From Actinomadura barringtoniae (GTDB lineage Bacteria > Actinomycetota > Actinomycetes > Streptosporangiales > Streptosporangiaceae), in contig NZ_JAGEOJ010000012.1 in the NCBI RefSeq assembly GCF_017573505.1, positions 124,001 through 188,000 of the forward strand: a stretch of DNA of 64,000 bases. Reading direction: 5' to 3'. Position numbers and translations under genes: made by a program. The notes beneath the pieces are model-generated. The model saw nothing but the letters and a program-made list of their open reading frames with translations. It did no database searches and was not told the DNA's origin. Position 1 is the stretch's first letter. The number at the start of each line of letters is the position of its first letter. This document shows positions 7,545 through 15,155 of this stretch, piece by piece.

Positions 7545-8786
7545 TCAGCCGGCATGGGGTAGCTGGAAGCCGCTCAGCGAGTGCAGCCCAGTCGGTGGTT
7601 CCTGTTCGATGGCGGTCGCCGTGCGGCCGTCGGGGATGGTCGCCGGGCCCGTCTCGCCGCCGCGGGCGGCGGCCGGTCCCCTGGTGAGCGCGTCGATGTG
7701 ACGGCGTGCCCGTTCGGCCTCCGACCGCGCGGCGTCCCGTTCGCCGGCCAGCGCCGCGAGCGTGGCGCGCAGTTCGTCGACGGTGTGGTTGAGCCGCCAG
7801 TTCTGCTGCTCGCAGTCGCGCACCCGCGCCTGCGCCTGGTCGAGGTCGGCGACCGCCTGGCCGCGCTTGGCCTCCGCGTCCCGTACGGCGGAACGCAGGT
7901 CCTCCGCCGCCCGCCGGGCGGCCGCCGCCTCTATCCGCTGTCCCTCGACCAACGTGTCCGACTCCGAGAGCCGCGAGTGCAAGGTGACGAGCTCGGCGCG
8001 CGCCGCCTCAAGGGCCGCGAGCAGCTCGCCCTCCCGTTCGGCGACGCGGCTGCGCTCGTTCTCGGCGGCCAGCCGGGCCGCCTTGCTCTCCTCGGCGGCG
8101 CGCCGCGCCTCCCGCATCTCCTGATCGGCCGCGTCTCTCGCGGCGCACGCCTGCTCTGCCTCTGTACGGGCCGCCGCGCAGTCCTTTTCCGCGACCTCGG
8201 CGCGGAGCCGGGCCGAGGCCGCCTCCTGCCAGGCCGACTTGGCCTGGCGCTGCGCCGCGTCGAGTTCCTCCTGCGCCGCCGCCACGTGCGAGGCCGCCTC
8301 GGCACGCGCCTCCGAGACCCGCCGTTCGACACCGGCGACGCTCAGCTCGGACGCCAGCGAACCGGCCAGCTGGTCGGCCGCGCCCTCCAGCCGTTGAACG
8401 ATCTCCCACGCCCAGGCGACCTGCCCGGGCAGTCCCGGCGTCTCCTTCCCTCGCTCGCGCCGGCCCTGCGCCTCGTCCGCGCAGGCCCCGCCGTTGTCCG
8501 TGCAATACCGGAGGGTACGGGCGCCGCGCAGCGGCTGCGGAACGGGCCGTCCGCAGCTCGCGCACGGCCATACCGACCCCGCCGCGTCCACCGAGTCCGG
8601 CCGCGTCGCGTCCGAACCCCTGATCTCGTCCGGGCCCGGCACACCGGCCTTCACGCCAGTGTTCGCCGCGACCCCTGTCTGCCCCTGTCCCTGTCCCCCG
8701 ACGTGCCCGCTCCTGGTCTCTCTCGTCGACCGAACGCGCTCGACCACTGCACCACCCTCGATGGGCGCCACCTTCTGGTCCGTCAT
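7545..8786 (-). CDS. Coiled-coil protein with N-terminal Cys4 zinc-binding-like motif
   Basis: 413 residues, no family recognised. Residues 1-70 are disordered. A small knuckle follows with Cys75-x2-Cys78, Cys95 and Cys102 in a sequence like the Arg-rich CxxC..YC..C motifs that end many actinobacterial DNA-binding or plasmid proteins. Residues about 115-370 are almost unbroken Ala/Glu/Arg heptads, a long coiled coil. The tail is Gly/Thr-rich. The design (small metal-binding head plus long rod) recalls KfrA-like or structural chromosome proteins, but there is no true similarity to claim. It faces the cobalamin terminator and has 312 bp of upstream DNA for itself. Confidence 0.72.
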   Translation of the reverse strand: MTDQKVAPIEGGAVVERVRSTRETRSGHVGGQGQGQTGVAANTGVKAGVPGPDEIRGSDATRPDSVDAAGSVWPCASCGRPVPQPLRGARTLRYCTDNGGACADEAQGRRERGKETPGLPGQVAWAWEIVQRLEGAADQLAGSLASELSVAGVERRVSEARAEAASHVAAAQEELDAAQRQAKSAWQEAASARLRAEVAEKDCAAARTEAEQACAARDAADQEMREARRAAEESKAARLAAENERSRVAEREGELLAALEAARAELVTLHSRLSESDTLVEGQRIEAAAARRAAEDLRSAVRDAEAKRGQAVADLDQAQARVRDCEQQNWRLNHTVDELRATLAALAGERDAARSEAERARRHIDALTRGPAAARGGETGPATIPDGRTATAIEQEPPTGLHSLSGFQLPHAG

Positions 8787-9098
8787 GCAAGGTGATACGC
8801 AGCATCCCCCGGAAAGCGTTCGAAGCCCATCGGCCTAATTTTGCGCGCGAACATCACGAACGACCTGACACCACGCTTGGATCACCCTCGCTCCACATAC
8901 TCATCAGTACGCGGTGGCTGAAGCGCCATCCGTCCCCGGTGCGGCGCAGCCGGTCGGCGTACCGCCCCGCTCCCAGATACTTCGCGCCATCGCTCCGAAC
9001 GTGCTGCGCCTGTACGTAGCACGTATGCGTCGCCTCATCGCCGCCGCCCAGCGGGCCTACGACCAGGTTGGGTCAGGGGCGGACGCGACGCCGGAGGC
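8787..9098. other. Intergenic region upstream of the coiled-coil gene
   Basis: 312 bp between two minus-strand genes. It must hold the coiled-coil gene's promoter near 8787-8880; a relatively A/T-rich stretch, CCTAATTTTGCGCGCG, lies at 8834-8849. I see no terminator for an upstream gene and no repeat. A small plus-strand frame (8914-9102) is listed separately. Confidence 0.5.
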
Positions 9099-9102
9099 CT
9101 AG
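8914..9102 (+). CDS. Possible small hypothetical protein
   Basis: GTG-started frame of 62 codons ending 4 bp inside the 3' end of the convergent acyl-CoA synthetase gene. Third positions are moderately GC-rich, and the product has a plausible amphipathic helix (RLYVARMRRLIAAAQRAY). There is no ribosome site before the GTG and no family is recognised. It is kept only because the region is otherwise empty; a chance frame is about as likely. Confidence 0.3.
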   Translation: MAEAPSVPGAAQPVGVPPRSQILRAIAPNVLRLYVARMRRLIAAAQRAYDQVGSGADATPEA

Positions 9103-10709
9103 GAAACCGGCTCGCCGTGGCTGCGCAGATAGGCCTCGCGGAGGCGGCGGCGGCTCAGCTTGCCGGAGGGGGTACGCGGCAGGGACGCGTGGAACTCGAT
9201 GCGCCTCGGGTGCTTCAGGCGCGCCAGCCGGGGCTCGCAGTGCGCCCGCAGGTCAGCGACCAGTTCCTCACCCGGCCCGCCGGGCCAACCCGGTCCGCTC
9301 CCTACCGGACCGCCCTCCACCGAACCTCCCTGCACCGGGACGGTCTGCACTGGCTCGATCAGGGCTACGACCTGCTGGCCCCATTCGGGGTCGGGGACGC
9401 CGATGACGGCGACGTCGGCTACCGCCGGGTGTTGCAGGAGGACGGCCTCGATCTCGGCGGGGTAGATGTTCACGCCGCCGGAGATGATGAGGTCGGTGCG
9501 CCGGTCGCTCATGTAGAGCCAGCCGTCCTGGTCCAGGTGGCCGATGTCGCCGGGCGTGTAGAACTCGCCGCGCATCGCCGAGGCGGTCTTCGCCGGGTCG
9601 CCGTGGTACTCGAAGCCCGAGTAGCCGCGCGCGTAGATCATCCCGGCCTCGCCCACCGGGAGCTCGGCGCCGTCCTCGTCGAAGATCCTGATCTCGATGC
9701 CGTCGACGGCGCGTCCCACGGTCCCCGGGCGGCCGAGCCATTCCTGCGGTGTCGCGACGACGATGGCCCCGCATTCGGTGGAGCCGTAGTACTCGTAGAG
9801 CACCGGGCCCCACCAGTCCATCATGCGCTGCTTGGTCTCCACCGGGATCGGCGCGGCGCTGTGGAAGACCATGCCGAGCGACGACAGGTCGTAGGATCCG
9901 CGCACCTCGTCGGGCAGCCCGAGCATCCTGTGGAACATCGTCGGCACCATGAACGTGTTGGTGACGCCGTACCGCTGGATCAGCTCGAGGGCGCCCTCGG
10001 GTTCGAAGCGGCGGCAGACGACCACCGCGTGCCCGAGGTTGAGCGCCATCATCGCGTGCGCGCACGGAGCCGAGTGGTACAGCGGACCCACGGCCAGGTG
10101 CACCCCGTCCCCGGGCTCAAGCCCCAGGTTGCTCGCCAGTCCCCGCCGCATCGCCGAGAAGAGCTTCTCCGGCGAGATGTTCAGGATGGGGCGCTGAACG
10201 CCCTTGGGCCGCCCGGTGGTCCCCGAGGTGTAGAGCATCAGCGAGCCCATCAGCCGTTCCGCGGGCGGCTCCACGCTCCCCTCGACGTCGAGCAGATCCC
10301 GGAAGCCGTCCACCGGCTCGACGCTGATGCGCGCCTCGTCCGCGATCCCCGCGTCGCCGGCCGCCGTGACCACCACGTCCGCCAGTTCCGGCTCGGTCAC
10401 GACGGCCTTGGCTCCGCTGTCGGCCAGCACGTACCCGATCTCGGGGGCGGTCAGGTGCCGGCTGACCGGCACCAGGTACAGACCCGTCTGCATCGCGGCC
10501 AGCAGCACGGTCAGGAACTCGGCGCGGTTGCCCAGCACGGTCGCGACGGTGTCGCGCGGGCCGAGCCCGAGGCCGCGCAGCGCGTGCGAGAGGCGGTTGA
10601 CCTGGGCGTGCAGTTCGCCGTACGACACGGTTCCGTCCGGGCCGAGCACCGCAGGGCGGCCGGGGTCCGACGCGGCGATCTCGTAGAAGCTGCTGCCCTG
10701 GACACCCAT
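9099..10709 (-). CDS. Acyl-CoA synthetase (AMP-binding, ANL superfamily)
   Basis: 536 residues. Core motifs in order: LMLYTSGTTGRPKG (A3, about residue 156), YYGSTECG (A5), YTPGDIGHLDQDGW with the A7 Asp, SDRRTDLIISGGVNIYP (A8 hinge), and C-terminal TPSGKLSRRRLR with the A10 catalytic Lys. It activates a carboxylic acid to its CoA thioester via an acyl-adenylate. A Gly/Pro/Val-rich insertion of about 25 residues (VQGGSVEGGPVG and following) interrupts the C-terminal subdomain and looks like a low-complexity expansion. ATG at 10709 follows GAGGAG. It stands alone, divergent from the VWA gene, so substrate is not indicated. Confidence 0.92.
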   Translation of the reverse strand: MGVQGSSFYEIAASDPGRPAVLGPDGTVSYGELHAQVNRLSHALRGLGLGPRDTVATVLGNRAEFLTVLLAAMQTGLYLVPVSRHLTAPEIGYVLADSGAKAVVTEPELADVVVTAAGDAGIADEARISVEPVDGFRDLLDVEGSVEPPAERLMGSLMLYTSGTTGRPKGVQRPILNISPEKLFSAMRRGLASNLGLEPGDGVHLAVGPLYHSAPCAHAMMALNLGHAVVVCRRFEPEGALELIQRYGVTNTFMVPTMFHRMLGLPDEVRGSYDLSSLGMVFHSAAPIPVETKQRMMDWWGPVLYEYYGSTECGAIVVATPQEWLGRPGTVGRAVDGIEIRIFDEDGAELPVGEAGMIYARGYSGFEYHGDPAKTASAMRGEFYTPGDIGHLDQDGWLYMSDRRTDLIISGGVNIYPAEIEAVLLQHPAVADVAVIGVPDPEWGQQVVALIEPVQTVPVQGGSVEGGPVGSGPGWPGGPGEELVADLRAHCEPRLARLKHPRRIEFHASLPRTPSGKLSRRRLREAYLRSHGEPVS

Positions 10710-10903
10710 GGGTGATCTCCTCGAAGCCGGGGGTCACTTCCCGTCCATAGGACAGAGGCCACGCGGGCGAAGTCAAGATCCGGCGACCGCCCGGCGAGAC
10801 GAACGGTCGCGATCTCGCTTCGGGATGCACCTGCACAAAAGCAACCTCGTCCGTACAATCGAAGGCGATTTCGTTCGGGGGGCCGAGCGGCGACGGGGCC
10901 TGA
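10710..10903. promoter_or_regulatory. Divergent promoter region, acyl-CoA synthetase / VWA gene
   Basis: 194 bp between divergent starts. TTGACT (minus strand, about 10769-10774) and a TACAATCGA stretch at 10854-10862 are candidate promoter parts for the left and right genes. No palindrome stands out. Confidence 0.4.
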
Positions 10904-12979
10904 ATGGGTGAAGAGGATGAACGGCAGCAACCCGGCCACCAAGGATCACTCACCCGGCGGTTGACCGCTCTTCTGCGCAGCCTCAGCGTCGAGCTCACCG
11001 CGTCTCTGATCGTCTCGTCGCTGCTGGCCGCGTTCCCGCTGTTCGTCGTCGTGTGGCGGCGGATCGGGGTGGAGATCGCGCTGGCGGCCTGGGGGCTGCT
11101 GTCGCTGGGGCTGCTGGTCGCGGGCGGCGTCGTGCTCTACCGGCATCGCGACGGCAAGCTCGGCCAGGTCGTGGGCCGCGTCGGGATCGCGTCGGCCTGG
11201 GCGCTGGCAGGTGCGGCGATAGCGGGCCTGCTCCTGGGCGCCGGTTACGGGGTGAACGCGCTCGCACGATCGGGCGGGCCGTGCTCGTATCCGCTGGAGC
11301 TGCGCGTCCTCACCACGCCCGACGCGCTCACCGCCGTCCGCTACGCCGCCGCCGACTTCGTCGTCGGCACCCGTTCGCACGGATGCCCGGCCTACTCGGT
11401 GACGGTCACCTCCGAGAGCGGCGCGACGCCCGTACGGAACGGCCTGGCCCGCGGCTGGGAGGGCGACCAGACCAGCGTCGGCGCGCAGCTCCTGGGCCCG
11501 CAGCCCGACGTCTGGATCCCGTCCTCCCCCGCCGAGTACGCGTACGGCGCCGACCCGGCCAACCTCGCCACGTCCGACTCGCCGCCCAAGGTGACGGCCG
11601 ACCCGTCGTCCCTCGGGCGTTCTCCGATGGTCCTGGGCCTGTTCGGCGACGACAACGGGCGCGTCTACAGCGAGTCGAGCCTTCCCGGGCGCGACTCCAC
11701 CACAGAGCTGCTCACCAAGTTCAAGGCGGCGGGCATCAAGGGCATCGCCCGGCCCATCCCGGAGAGCTCCGCGGTCGCACTGGCCGTCACCCCGGTGCTG
11801 CACCGCTCCATCACCAACGCGGGCATGGCGCCCGACGGCGCGGCTGCGGAACGGCTGCTGAGCCCGGCCGACCCGCCCGAGCTCCTTGCGCCCGATGCCG
11901 TTTCCCTGCTCTGCCAGCTGCGAGCCACGGCGCAGCAGGGCGGGAACGCCCCCGGCAGCCGCCCGCCCTTCGGGTACGCGGTGGTCGTCTCCGAGCAGCT
12001 GCTGAACGACTACAACGCGGGCCGTCCCCTGGGCGACAGCTGCGGCGGCGTCAATTCAGGCGCCGACCCCTACGACCAGTGGAAGCTCTACCCCTACTAC
12101 GCCAATGACCTGCCCAGCCTGGACTACCGCTTCGTGCAGCTGAAATGGCCCGGCCAGGACGACGCCGCGCGTGCCAACGCGGTCAACTCCTTCAAGAACT
12201 GGCTGACACGCCACCCGCTCACCTCCCAGGGTTTCCGCGGCCGCGACGGCTCGTACCGCCGTTCCCATACGGCCGACTCCGCGCATCCCTACCTGAGCGG
12301 CATCGACCGCCTGGGCAACAGCGCGATCCCCTCGGTCATCAAGGGCCCGGAGGCGCCCGGCGTACAGGACGCCCTGGACGCCATCAGCGCGGTCCGCAAG
12401 AAGGTGCTGATCTCCATCGTCCTGGACACGTCCGGTTCGATGGGCGCGCCCGCGTCCACTCCGCTGCGCGGATCCCGCCTCACCCATGCCGTGTCCCTGC
12501 TGCGCAGCCTGGTCGACCAGCTCAAGGGCGATGACGTCGCGGGCCTGCAGACCTTCGCCCGCCCCCGCCAACCCGCCGACCGCCCGGTGATGAGCGTTGC
12601 CCGCGCGGCCCTGATCTCGCCGACGCAGTCCAAGCTCCTGAACGACAAGCTCCAGGCCCAGAGCGTCGCCCGCCCTGACGTCTCGCTCACCGATGCCGTC
12701 ACCGGCGCCGACCTCTCCTACGGGGAACGGGACGCCATCGTCGTCACCGACGGCCAGTCCCTCCAGACCAATCCCTCCATCGGCAAGGACCGCGCCCGCC
12801 TGGCCGACTACCACCACAAGCATCCGAACCTGCGGCTCACGCTCCTGCTCACCGGCCCGACCGGCTGCGACGTCTCCCCCGCCAAGGACGTCCGCCAGGC
12901 CATGGGCGGCAGGTGCGTGCTGCTGAACGACGACCCCGACGAGGCGCAGGCGGCGCGCCTGCTGTCGACACTGCGGTGA
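10904..12979 (+). CDS. Membrane-anchored extracytoplasmic protein with C-terminal VWA domain
   Basis: 691 residues. About 35 cytoplasmic residues, then three hydrophobic helices (about 33-53, 57-79, 92-118), then a large exported part. Residues about 125-480 resemble a solute-binding fold (LRVLTTPDALTAVRYAAADFV, DVWIPSSPAEYAYG). A von Willebrand A domain follows, with the MIDAS motif D508-T-S510-G-S512 and a later Thr/Asp pair (VSLTDAV, VVTDGQSL). VWA domains bind protein partners through a metal ion. The next gene encodes a second binding-protein-like product 4 bases downstream, so the pair probably forms a surface complex. No permease or ATPase is adjacent, arguing against ordinary transport. 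Function unknown. Confidence 0.82.
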   Translation: MGEEDERQQPGHQGSLTRRLTALLRSLSVELTASLIVSSLLAAFPLFVVVWRRIGVEIALAAWGLLSLGLLVAGGVVLYRHRDGKLGQVVGRVGIASAWALAGAAIAGLLLGAGYGVNALARSGGPCSYPLELRVLTTPDALTAVRYAAADFVVGTRSHGCPAYSVTVTSESGATPVRNGLARGWEGDQTSVGAQLLGPQPDVWIPSSPAEYAYGADPANLATSDSPPKVTADPSSLGRSPMVLGLFGDDNGRVYSESSLPGRDSTTELLTKFKAAGIKGIARPIPESSAVALAVTPVLHRSITNAGMAPDGAAAERLLSPADPPELLAPDAVSLLCQLRATAQQGGNAPGSRPPFGYAVVVSEQLLNDYNAGRPLGDSCGGVNSGADPYDQWKLYPYYANDLPSLDYRFVQLKWPGQDDAARANAVNSFKNWLTRHPLTSQGFRGRDGSYRRSHTADSAHPYLSGIDRLGNSAIPSVIKGPEAPGVQDALDAISAVRKKVLISIVLDTSGSMGAPASTPLRGSRLTHAVSLLRSLVDQLKGDDVAGLQTFARPRQPADRPVMSVARAALISPTQSKLLNDKLQAQSVARPDVSLTDAVTGADLSYGERDAIVVTDGQSLQTNPSIGKDRARLADYHHKHPNLRLTLLLTGPTGCDVSPAKDVRQAMGGRCVLLNDDPDEAQAARLLSTLR

Positions 12980-12982
12980 CCC

Positions 12983-14419
12983 ATGCCTGACCAGCAAACG
13001 CCCATGCCCAATCAGCAACCGCCCATGCCCGGCCGGCGACGAGGCTTCCTCACCAGAACCAAGACCCACCCCCTGATAGCCCTGATCTGCGCCATCGCCG
13101 GGGCGCTCGCCCTCCTCGCGGTCGTGGGAGCGTTCACGTTCCGCCCGTTCTACGACGGCCTCCCCGAGTCGTGCGGCGGCGAGGACCTGACCGTGGCCGG
13201 CGGCAACGACGTGAGCCTCAACAACCAGCGGCGCGCCCTCGTCGAGACCTGGAACCAGCAGGCCCGCGGCGACCATCGCCCGGCCCGCCTCATCGAGGTG
13301 TCGCCGTCGTCTGACCTGCAGTACAGCCAGCTCAAGGCGGCGGCCGAGTCCAAGAGCTGCGCCTACGACGTGTTCATCCTGGACGCCCCCTGGACCGCCG
13401 AGTTCGCCCGCGACGGCTACATCAAGGAGCTCGGCCACGGCGACGTCGACTCACCCGACGACTTCTTCCCGCCCGGCCTGCAGATGGGCGCCTACCAGGG
13501 CCGGCAGTACGCCCTGCCGTTCAACCTGGACGTCGGTCTCCTCTACTACCGCAGCGGCGCCCAGCCTCCGTCGTCCCCGTCGGCCTGGCCCGACTCGCGC
13601 TACATCGCCCAGCTCGGCGACTACGAAGGTCTCACCGTCAACGCACTCGAATACGCGTGGAACCACGGCGCGGCCGGTGTCCTGACCGGCGACACCGAGC
13701 CGAGCCGCGCCGCCCTGGCCACCAAGGTCTATCCCGCGCTCAAGGCGGTCGCCGCGCGGATCGCCCAGGGCGGTTCGCTGCAGACCTCGCTCATGCGCGG
13801 CTACCAGGAGCAGGACAGCATCCAGGCGTTCGCCCGCGGCGCCGACGACGGCCTGATGCGGCACTGGCCTTACGCCTACCGCGACCTGGCCAACGACCCC
13901 AAGCTCCGCGACGGCGCGAACCTCCGCTTCAACGTGATCGCCCCGCCCGGCGCCAACGCCCTGGGCGGCCAGACCCTGGCGATCTCGGCCCACTCGCGCC
14001 ACGAGAAGGACGCGCTGGCCCTCATCCAGCACCTGACGAGCACCGCCAGCCAGCAGCGCCTGTTCTCCTGCGGTGGATTCGCACCCACCCGCTTCTCCGC
14101 GTTCGGGCTGAAACCCGGCCCGCTGCGCGACGCGGCCGTGCCGAGCCTGCCGACCTGCTCCCAGCTGCGTTCCGCCGAACGCGACAACGCCAACGGCGAG
14201 CCCGACAACGCCACGCCCCAGCGCCTCTCCGACCTGGCCAAGGCCATCGTCGCCAGCCTGGACCGCGCCCGCCCCCGCCCGGTCACCGACCACTACGAGA
14301 CGTTCAGCGCCACCTTCCGGGGCTGCGCCCGCAAGATCCTCTCCGGCGCGTCGGTCGCCCCCGACACCTTCGCCCACGCCGTCCAGGACGCGCTCAAGGG
14401 CAAATCAGCGTCCTGCTGA
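12983..14419 (+). CDS. Membrane-anchored solute-binding-like protein
   Basis: 478 residues. A Gln/Pro repeat at the N-terminus (PDQQTPMPNQQPPMPGRR), one membrane helix at about 30-52, then a type II periplasmic binding fold: residues 65 onward read as a sugar-type extracellular solute-binding protein (LVETWNQQ, YDVFILDAPWTAEFARDGYI, LPFNLDVGLLYYR, HEKDALALIQHLTS). It is tethered by a helix, not a lipobox. ATG lies 3 bases after the VWA stop, so it is co-transcribed. Four or more Cys residues in the exported part may form disulfides. No transporter membrane genes are near, so it may act as a receptor or in envelope assembly. Confidence 0.8.
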   Translation: MPDQQTPMPNQQPPMPGRRRGFLTRTKTHPLIALICAIAGALALLAVVGAFTFRPFYDGLPESCGGEDLTVAGGNDVSLNNQRRALVETWNQQARGDHRPARLIEVSPSSDLQYSQLKAAAESKSCAYDVFILDAPWTAEFARDGYIKELGHGDVDSPDDFFPPGLQMGAYQGRQYALPFNLDVGLLYYRSGAQPPSSPSAWPDSRYIAQLGDYEGLTVNALEYAWNHGAAGVLTGDTEPSRAALATKVYPALKAVAARIAQGGSLQTSLMRGYQEQDSIQAFARGADDGLMRHWPYAYRDLANDPKLRDGANLRFNVIAPPGANALGGQTLAISAHSRHEKDALALIQHLTSTASQQRLFSCGGFAPTRFSAFGLKPGPLRDAAVPSLPTCSQLRSAERDNANGEPDNATPQRLSDLAKAIVASLDRARPRPVTDHYETFSATFRGCARKILSGASVAPDTFAHAVQDALKGKSASC

Positions 14420-14431
14420 ACAGCGAGGCCC

Positions 14432-15076
14432 CTAAGCCGTCAGCGCCGCACGCGCCATGACCTTCAACAGGGAGGCCATCGCCTCCCGGTCCAGGCCGGT
14501 CGCGCTGTACGGGGTGGAGTTGAGCAGCCCGAAGCAGGCGTGCACAGCGGCCCGCAGCCGCTCTTCGGGAACGCCCGGCTGCAGGCGCCGGAGCACCGCC
14601 ACCCATTCCTCCACGTAAGCGCGCTGCAACCGCCGGATCTCGTGCCGTTGCGGCTCGGGCACGTTGTCCAATTCCCGCTCGTGCACGGTGATCAACGCAG
14701 GATTGTCCAGCGAGAATGCGATGTGCCACTCCAGCAGCCCGTCCAGGGCCCGTCCCGCCTCCGGCTCGGCGGCGCGCACGAGCCCCTCGGCGTGCAGGCG
14801 CCGGCTGATGTCCAGCAGCATCTCGGCGAGCACGTCCTCCTTGCCGCGGAAGTGCCTGTACAGCGCGGGTCCGGTGAGTCCCACCGCGCGTCCCACGTCG
14901 CCGATGGAGGCACCATGGAAGCCGCGGCGCGCGAAGAGCTCGGCCGCCGCGCCGAGGATCTCGGCCCTGCGTGGGGAGACGCCCGCGGTCGCCGGGCCGC
15001 CCGAGCGAAGCGAGGGATGCCCGGCGGTTTTTGCCGGGGGGCCCTGGGGGGTCGTCCCCCCTGCGGAATGCGTCAT
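14432..15076 (-). CDS. TetR-family repressor of the adjacent carboxylase operon
   Basis: 214 residues from ATG 15076. The first 33 are low-complexity and encoded by a REP-like GC hairpin element; the DNA-binding domain starts at about RRAEILGAAAELFARRGF with HTH ASIGDVGRAVGLTGPALYRHF. GTG at 14980 is an alternative start giving a normal-length regulator of 182 residues. It is divergent from accD1/mccB, with two GTTAAC palindromes between. In Streptomyces the equivalent TetR protein (called AccR in S. avermitilis, from memory) represses the accD1A1-hmgL-acyl-CoA dehydrogenase operon and senses acyl-CoAs; the same role is inferred. Confidence 0.88.
   Translation of the reverse strand: MTHSAGGTTPQGPPAKTAGHPSLRSGGPATAGVSPRRAEILGAAAELFARRGFHGASIGDVGRAVGLTGPALYRHFRGKEDVLAEMLLDISRRLHAEGLVRAAEPEAGRALDGLLEWHIAFSLDNPALITVHERELDNVPEPQRHEIRRLQRAYVEEWVAVLRRLQPGVPEERLRAAVHACFGLLNSTPYSATGLDREAMASLLKVMARAALTA
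15001..15061. repeat. REP-like GC-rich hairpin element inside the TetR 5' end
   Basis: CCGAGCGAAGCGAGGG is followed by hairpin CCGGC..GCCGG (15021-15037) and GGGGGG-TCGT-CCCCCC (15046-15061). This arrangement resembles short repeats scattered in actinomycete intergenic DNA. Here it lies between the operator and the HTH-coding region of the TetR gene. Confidence 0.45.
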
Positions 15077-15097
15077 GATGGAAGTCTAGACTAGGAT

Positions 15098-15138
15098 GTT
15101 AATCGTCGTTAACATCTCCGTTGTTAACGGTCGTTAAC
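15098..15138. promoter_or_regulatory. Twin GTTAAC operators between TetR and the leucine-type operon
   Basis: GTTAATCGTCGTTAAC (15098-15113) and GTTAACGGTCGTTAAC (15123-15138) are 16-bp dyads with centres 25 bp apart, in a local A/T-rich island in the 79-bp divergent gap. The second ends 17 bases before the mccB start. Almost certainly the binding sites of the divergent TetR repressor, blocking both promoters. Confidence 0.82.
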
Positions 15139-15155
15139 TGTCAATGAGGACGGGT

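Noticed and set aside
9117..10715. A 532-codon plus-strand frame antisense to the acyl-CoA synthetase
   Set aside because: Complete antisense to a textbook ANL enzyme; His/Val/Arg-rich composition typical of shadow frames.
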